From contig FN649733.1 of assembly GCA_000310025.1 (NCBI GenBank), forward strand, positions 2,962,331 to 3,026,330: a stretch of 64,000 nt of DNA. The letters run 5' to 3'. Each line of letters opens with the position of its first letter. Positions within the stretch are counted from its first letter, which is position 1. This document shows, piece by piece, positions 59,049 through 64,000 of this stretch. Position numbers and translations under genes: made by a program. The notes under the pieces were generated by a model. The model made no database searches. It was not told the DNA's origin and saw only the letters and a list, made by a program, of their open reading frames with translations. This DNA is from Ectocarpus siliculosus (lineage: Eukaryota > Sar > Phaeophyceae > Ectocarpales > Ectocarpaceae).

Positions 59049-61189
59049 CTTGCTGCTGCTTTTGTTGATCGTGTGTTGTTGGGCAACACAAACACGAGCC
59101 TTGATCGCGTTCGAAAAAAACGAGGCTGCTGTTGTCGTCGGCAGGGATGCTTGTAGCTTTGTGCACGGGTGTTGATGGCCCTGTGGGTTGCGCACTATGT
59201 TGCCAATAACGCGGTGTGTCTGGCCTTCTCTACAACGAAGGCAAAGATGTTTGTTTTTGGTTCGTTTTGTGTTCGATCTCGTCTTTTAACTACGGAGCCC
59301 CGTACCTTCCCCGTTCCGGGGGGCACGCAAATGTATATGATCCAAGCAAATGCCAGCGAGAGATGCAGCGGACATTGGACACTTGGGTCGCCCAGAGGTC
59401 TCTCACGGCACACATGACGCTTTTTTTCCACGCCACCCTCCCGTCATTGCAGCTGGTAGGGCTGCTCCTTCTTTCGCGCAATCACCGGCGTGTCCAGGCC
59501 TTTCGCGCCGGAAGCAGCTCCTCGAGTTTTATTAGGCAAGCCCAGCAGGAACAACATGCTTCGTTTCGTGCGTAGATTCCGTAGTGTGACAAACCTTGGG
59601 CACTACTTGGTATGATGACGTGTCACGGGTCACCCTGCTGATCATGTCGCCTGATACGTACTAGCATCTCAGCGTGAGCGCTTTTTATCAGCAGGGGCTG
59701 TGGCGGTACTGGGTATACAGATGCAATTATGGCTCTCACAACCAGGTATCGATGGTAATTTCTGCTTATGTCTACGACGGAAGCAAATACATCATTGAGC
59801 AGCTCTCTGAATCATCACCAAAACTCATTGACTGCAGCAGCAATCCGTCGCGCGGCATATCTGCTGGAGTCCTCCAAGACGGTGTTTGTGTGTGTTGCTG
59901 GTTTGTGCTTTCTTGGTGTGTATAATTACTTCAAAGATAGACGTAGACAGGTGTCGACGCTTGATGCCGAAAAAAACGCCGAAGAAGTGTACTACAGGTA
60001 CGATGGTACCAAGTAATAGATACCGGTTTCCCTCCATTCACTGCAAAGACTAAGACTCCAACACGTCCCGTTCGACTGTGGTTATATCTCTAATGGGTAT
60101 TCTCTTCGTGCACCATGTCCTAATACTTGTAACCCATTTTTTCTGTCTGCTTGTGCAACGGAGGTCAACATGATTAACAGTCGATGTACATGCTGCAATT
60201 ATGCCGGAATGTTGTGACAGACACTGCTGATGTACCGCGTAGGAGTGAGATTTTGAAAGCTAACGCTAATCTAACTACGAAGTTGGCGACGTTGGGACCT
60301 GCTCGTCGAGAGCTTTCCGAAAACAAACAAAGAAATCGGTCGACTTCCGCATTCTCTTAGTGGGTCGTGGGAGTACTGCTGTAGTATTTGAGCTGTGAAA
60401 ATCGATGCAGGGGGTGTGATATCTCATGTCACCCACTACGAATTTGCAATGTCTTCCTGAGGAGGAAGAATTTGTCCGAGTCTCGCACGGAAGGGCAGGT
60501 TCTTCAAACAGCACACCCCTGCGTCTGTCCTACACTACAGGAGTGGTGGGGTATCTTATCCGTAGGCGTTTGGGTTCCAAGCGGAGTCACCCAAGACACG
60601 TCCCACATTTGCTGTCCTTATTGCAAATTGGGACATCTAACCGGGCTAAGAAATCAAAATCCTAAAAATCGACTTTTAAGAAGTCTGTCGCACATTTGCA
60701 ATATTTCAACGCTGTCTTCTTCAAATCCAAATGCAGTCTGAAACGCGTTCAAAAATGCAATCAGGCTGCTCCTTAACCGGGAGGGTGTCGGTGCCGAAAA
60801 AGGGTGGTCTTGGAAAGAGCTTTCCTTAGACCTATCGGTTGGGTGTCGATAGTATCTTCTTTGTTGTGGAGCAATCGAGCTCTTGGTCCTCAGTCTGGGG
60901 GGTGCGCGATGACTCGCACCTCGCAACGGTATCGCCACCTCACGCATATCGTACCATCAGTACCCTCCACCTTTGTTTCGCGCGGGGTAGTATTGGGGCA
61001 GCCTATTTCAAAGGCGTTTACTGGCAACGTGTGCACCCCCCCCCCCCCGCCGATTCCTTCCCGCCTCTACATCGTATGCATACGATCTCACTTACTAGCA
61101 CAAACACATTTTCAAGTGAACACCAACGCTTCGCCGGCTAAGTTCGGCCGAACTGTGGTCGTCTCTGCCCGATCCCCCCTCATCTACTA
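59049..61189. promoter_or_regulatory. Intergenic region between divergent RCC2 and GST-like genes
   Basis: About 2.1 kb that must contain both promoters. It also holds the small open frame at 59768-60016. No defined promoter element was recognised. Confidence 0.35.
59768..60016 (+). CDS. Possible small single-pass membrane protein, 82 aa
   Basis: An uninterrupted ATG-to-TAA frame. The predicted protein has a Ser/Asn-rich start, a helix TAAAIRRAAYLLESSK, one hydrophobic segment TVFVCVAGLCFLGVYNYF, then a basic KDRRR and a charged end AEKNAEEVYYRYDGTK. This fits an N-out/C-in single-pass protein. The length alone could be chance, and no family is recognised. Confidence 0.35.
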   Translation: MSTTEANTSLSSSLNHHQNSLTAAAIRRAAYLLESSKTVFVCVAGLCFLGVYNYFKDRRRQVSTLDAEKNAEEVYYRYDGTK

Positions 61190-64000
61190 GCGCGATCGGC
61201 ATTCCAAGCAAATCGCCAACATTTCACTGGCTAACGAACCCGCTATGCTCTCTACCTCTCTCGCCGACCCTGTTGTACTTCCCAACCCCGAACCAACGTA
61301 CGCATTGCACAACAGCAGAACGGGCCGAAGCCTCCCTCCTACGTCTACAACCGGGGGAGGCACCCGCGGCAGCACGCTGGCGGCCTCCTTCAACCCGTTC
61401 GCCGGCCTCGGCAAGAGCGTGAACAGCATGCTCGCGGGGGCGACGGGGTCGGTGCCCGCCGACTTCGAGGACAAGGCTCCCTCGTGGGAGGTGCGTATGC
61501 CCTCCGTCAGCTACTGCTGCTGCTGCTGCTGCTGCTGCTTCGCACCGTATGTTCTTTGTTTTTGTTGTTTTTGAGAGGTTGGACATGCGGGCGGCTAGTG
61601 CCCCATCAGGAAGAAGCTGCTGCGCACCGTTGTATTGCTTTTTTTTTTTTAATGGGACACGTGAGAGGTGGGTGTGTCCTCCGTCAGCTATATACTGTTG
61701 CTGCGGCTGCGCACAGCAGTGGTTTAATTTTTTTCAGAGAGAGACGTGGGACACGGGTGCACGCCCTGATAGACCGCCTTCCCGAGGGTGTGTTAGAGAG
61801 GGGAGGTTCGTATCCCTACCCCCAACCCGTACCTAAAACCAAGCTCAACATCCTGGCGAAGGATTCTGGAGGAAGAAGCTGCTGCTGCTGCTGCTGCTGC
61901 TGCTGCGTACCGTTTTTTTTTTTTCTGGAGAGAGAGAAGAGGCGGAACACGCCCCGCTGGGTGCGTGTCCTGATGCTGCTAAGGACCTGTGATACGCTTG
62001 GCTCTGTTTTTATAGAGTGTGGGGCGTGTACCTGTGCACAATGGGTAGGGTTGTTGCATCTTTGCAGCGCCCCCGCTTGGTGCTGCTGCAAGAGGGTCGC
62101 TTGTTGGTAGTCGCCTCGACTTCTCGGGACGACGAAGTATAAAGCATAAAGCATGCGGTTCAAACAAACGATCCTTATCTGCCTGCTGTACTGGCGGTAT
62201 ACCTTGCACCTTTCATTACTTTTGAGGGCCCCGGGGGAAAGCTTGGGACCAGAGGCCCCCGGTGAACCAGACACGCTTTCACACCGCACAAAAACAAACT
62301 CAAGAGAAACCAGCGTAGCGAACGACCAGAACAAGCTGTCAACAACAAAGAGTCCGCCGCGTGTGGACTATTCCGCTGCGCGTCCGCTTCGCTCGAAACG
62401 CGCGAAAACGCAGAGGCTGGAGGCGATGTTGGAGGAGCGCCAGACGCCGGAGGAGAGGGAGGCGGTGGCGTTACGGGAGCGAGGGTACGGGCCCACCAGC
62501 GCCCTCGCCAACCTTCGCCTCTTCGATGCCCCGGAGGGGACAGGTATGTATACGCTGGCGACCATTTTGTGTGGCGTTTTTTTGGTAGGCTGCCCGGATG
62601 TGTACGTGTGCGTGTGCGCGTGCGTGTTTATGTGAGCGCCTCGCATGTGCATTTAGAGCACTCGACAACCTTCGCCTCTTCCATGTCCCGAGGGGACAGG
62701 TGTGTGCACTCAGTTCTTGTGTGTGTATTTTGTAGTTGCCCGAGGTGGCGTGTGCGTGTTTCATTTGAGGGCCCCGCATGCGTACTACGAGTAAGTCTGC
62801 ACGCCAATCGTCGAGACGTGGCCCGAAGGGGGGGGCTCGAAACGTCGAAACCGTTGTACACAAAGTCGCTGCGGGGCTACTCAGAGGAGGGCTATACTTT
62901 TATGGTATGTGGTGCGAGTGAAGGGCCTCTTTCGGGAACATGAACCCGCTGGACGCCAACTCAAAATGATGACATTCCGAGGGATTTCCTTTTTTCTTTT
63001 CTTTTTTTTGGGGGGGGGTCACAATAGAGTTTTTTTACGGTGTACCGGGTATGCGCGTTGCTTGCGTCGGCCGGCTTGTGGCAAAGCGACATCTGTCAGG
63101 AGGTTTGTTGGTCCGTCAGCGTGAGGAATCCTGGGAGTCTGGTTTTGTGTGTTCTTGTTGTGCCGCTCCTCAAAAGCGCTGTTCTTGTGCTCGTGCGCGC
63201 GTCGTGTTCGTTGGCCTGGAGTACGGTACGGTACCCCGCCATGTCCTCGCGGTGATGGGGGCGTGCCCGCTTTGTCCTTTTAATGGTTGTTTTCTTTTTC
63301 GTCGTCCTTGCTGGGTCATTCATGCACGTTTTTTTTTTTCATGTCCTCCATGGGGCATGCATGCATGCATGCATCTTCTAATCATGTCCGCCCTCCTAAC
63401 GAGCACGCACGCACGCATGCAGTGACACATGCTTACGCCCACCTCAATAACCCCTTCGGCTTAAGCAGTACAGCAGGCACTCACGGTGCACCCCCCTTTG
63501 GTTGTCCTCCGTGCTGCTGGTGCCCCCCTTATCTCCGTTTTTCGGTGCAAAGAACCTCGAGTCACCCTCTACCGGGATCACGCGGGTTGGTGTCCCTACT
63601 GCGAAAAAGTCTGGCTCCTGCTCGAGGAGAAACGAATTCCTTACAGGGTGAAAAAGGCAAGAAGGAATTGACCAAGGAACGAAACAAAAACAGGGGTAAA
63701 GCGGTATGTAGGAAGAAAAGAAATGATGCAGCCCGAGATCGGAATGTGAAAACTGAACCGCAGGAGACTCCCGTCATTATTGATCGGAGGTAGTACTCGA
63801 TGGCTCATTGCGAGGGAGTACATCCCGCTTTAGAGGGGCATCACCCCCTTTGAATGGACCCGTGGTTTGACTATCCGATTCACTTCTGTAATTGAGCACG
63901 TCACGCCCCGCCCCCGCTCCCAGCGTTGTATTTTTGTTGACCATAATGGAAATTAAGCACCTCGTGTGCCCCCTCCCCCCCCCCCCCCCCGGTGTTGTGA
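61190..64000 (+). CDS. Glutathione S-transferase / glutaredoxin-fold protein, 5' part
   Basis: Three exons are in phase: about 61190-61490, 62414-62543, 63553-63656; the rest lies beyond the window. The first gives a low-complexity N-terminus ([20 protein letters not shown], then FEDKAPSWE), the second an acidic helix and [18 protein letters not shown], the third [19 protein letters not shown] followed by [11 protein letters not shown]. The last is a thioredoxin-fold GST N-domain with a glutaredoxin-like CPYC, as in plant and algal GSTs of the YRDxxxWCPYCxKVW type. Such proteins act in glutathione-dependent redox or conjugation. The start is uncertain: the frame is open from 61190 and has an ATG at 61245; an upstream targeting exon is possible. 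Exon 3 most likely ends AAG|GCAAGA, a GC donor; GTGAAA at 63648 is the alternative. Confidence 0.75.
61514..61906 (+). repeat. CTG/TGC trinucleotide runs and degenerate repeats in GST-like intron 1
   Basis: Two CTG runs (61514-61538 and 61878-61906), each followed by a cgyaccgt motif and T-rich sequence; a third, shorter version lies near 61617-61650. They look like diverged tandem units. Confidence 0.75.
62656..62705 (+). repeat. Partial duplicate of GST-like exon 2 end and donor
   Basis: The segment aaccttcgcctcttccatg, then tcccgaggggacaggtgtgt, echoes the end of exon 2 and its donor at 62506-62550 with few differences, about 158 bases downstream in intron 2. Confidence 0.75.

Overview
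The window is nuclear DNA of a photosynthetic stramenopile, most likely a brown alga of the Ectocarpus type. The species is inferred; the lineage is better supported. The evidence is a plastid-targeted ClpS whose leader has a signal peptide followed by a phenylalanine at the predicted cleavage site (GRA|FVALP), a secreted LNR / Pmp beta-helix / polytopic-membrane protein of a kind abundant in brown algae and oomycetes, small exons split by 0.3-2 kb GT-AG introns, and wide spacers full of eukaryotic transposons and simple repeats. Nothing looks bacterial or organellar.

Host genes, left to right. A PEX14-type N-terminal-domain exon (843-965, +) is followed by a RidA/YjgF domain (about 1876-2494, +); the two may be one gene. 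A minus-strand gene for a small cysteine-rich, probably plastid-lumenal protein (3329 to about 5100) lies head to head with a complete five-exon plastid ClpS gene (5396-10676, +). A complete six-exon minus-strand gene (24634 down to 16436, 1,722 aa) encodes the LNR/Pmp-repeat/membrane protein. A complete twelve-exon minus-strand gene (59048 down to 50108, 582 aa) encodes an RCC2 (TD-60) homologue. The first three exons of a plus-strand glutathione S-transferase-like gene (about 61190-63656) run towards the right edge. All ClpS, LNR-Pmp and RCC2 exon joints were checked by hand for splice dinucleotides and reading phase.

Mobile DNA. About 28.6-46.8 kb is a transposon block. It holds a Copia LTR element with near-identical LTRs and a perfect 5-bp target duplication (28598-33911), a 1.14-kb element with about 117-bp terminal inverted repeats (34093-35235) abutting a partial MITE, a 6.05-kb Mutator-like element with 108-bp inverted repeats and a multi-exon transposase (36214-42265), a minisatellite, and a decayed Helitron Rep-helicase gene. 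A second, complete MITE copy lies at 13976-14452, a Copia RNase H scrap at 12339-12603, four telomere-type repeats at 14838-14861, and two copies of one unidentified repeat sit in two introns of the LNR-Pmp gene.

The genes do not form a pathway. ClpS and its divergent neighbour both appear to be plastid proteins and may share a promoter; the other host genes serve unrelated roles (peroxisomal import / reactive-intermediate clearance, cell surface, mitosis or small-GTPase signalling, redox). A 100-N assembly gap lies at 49790-49889.
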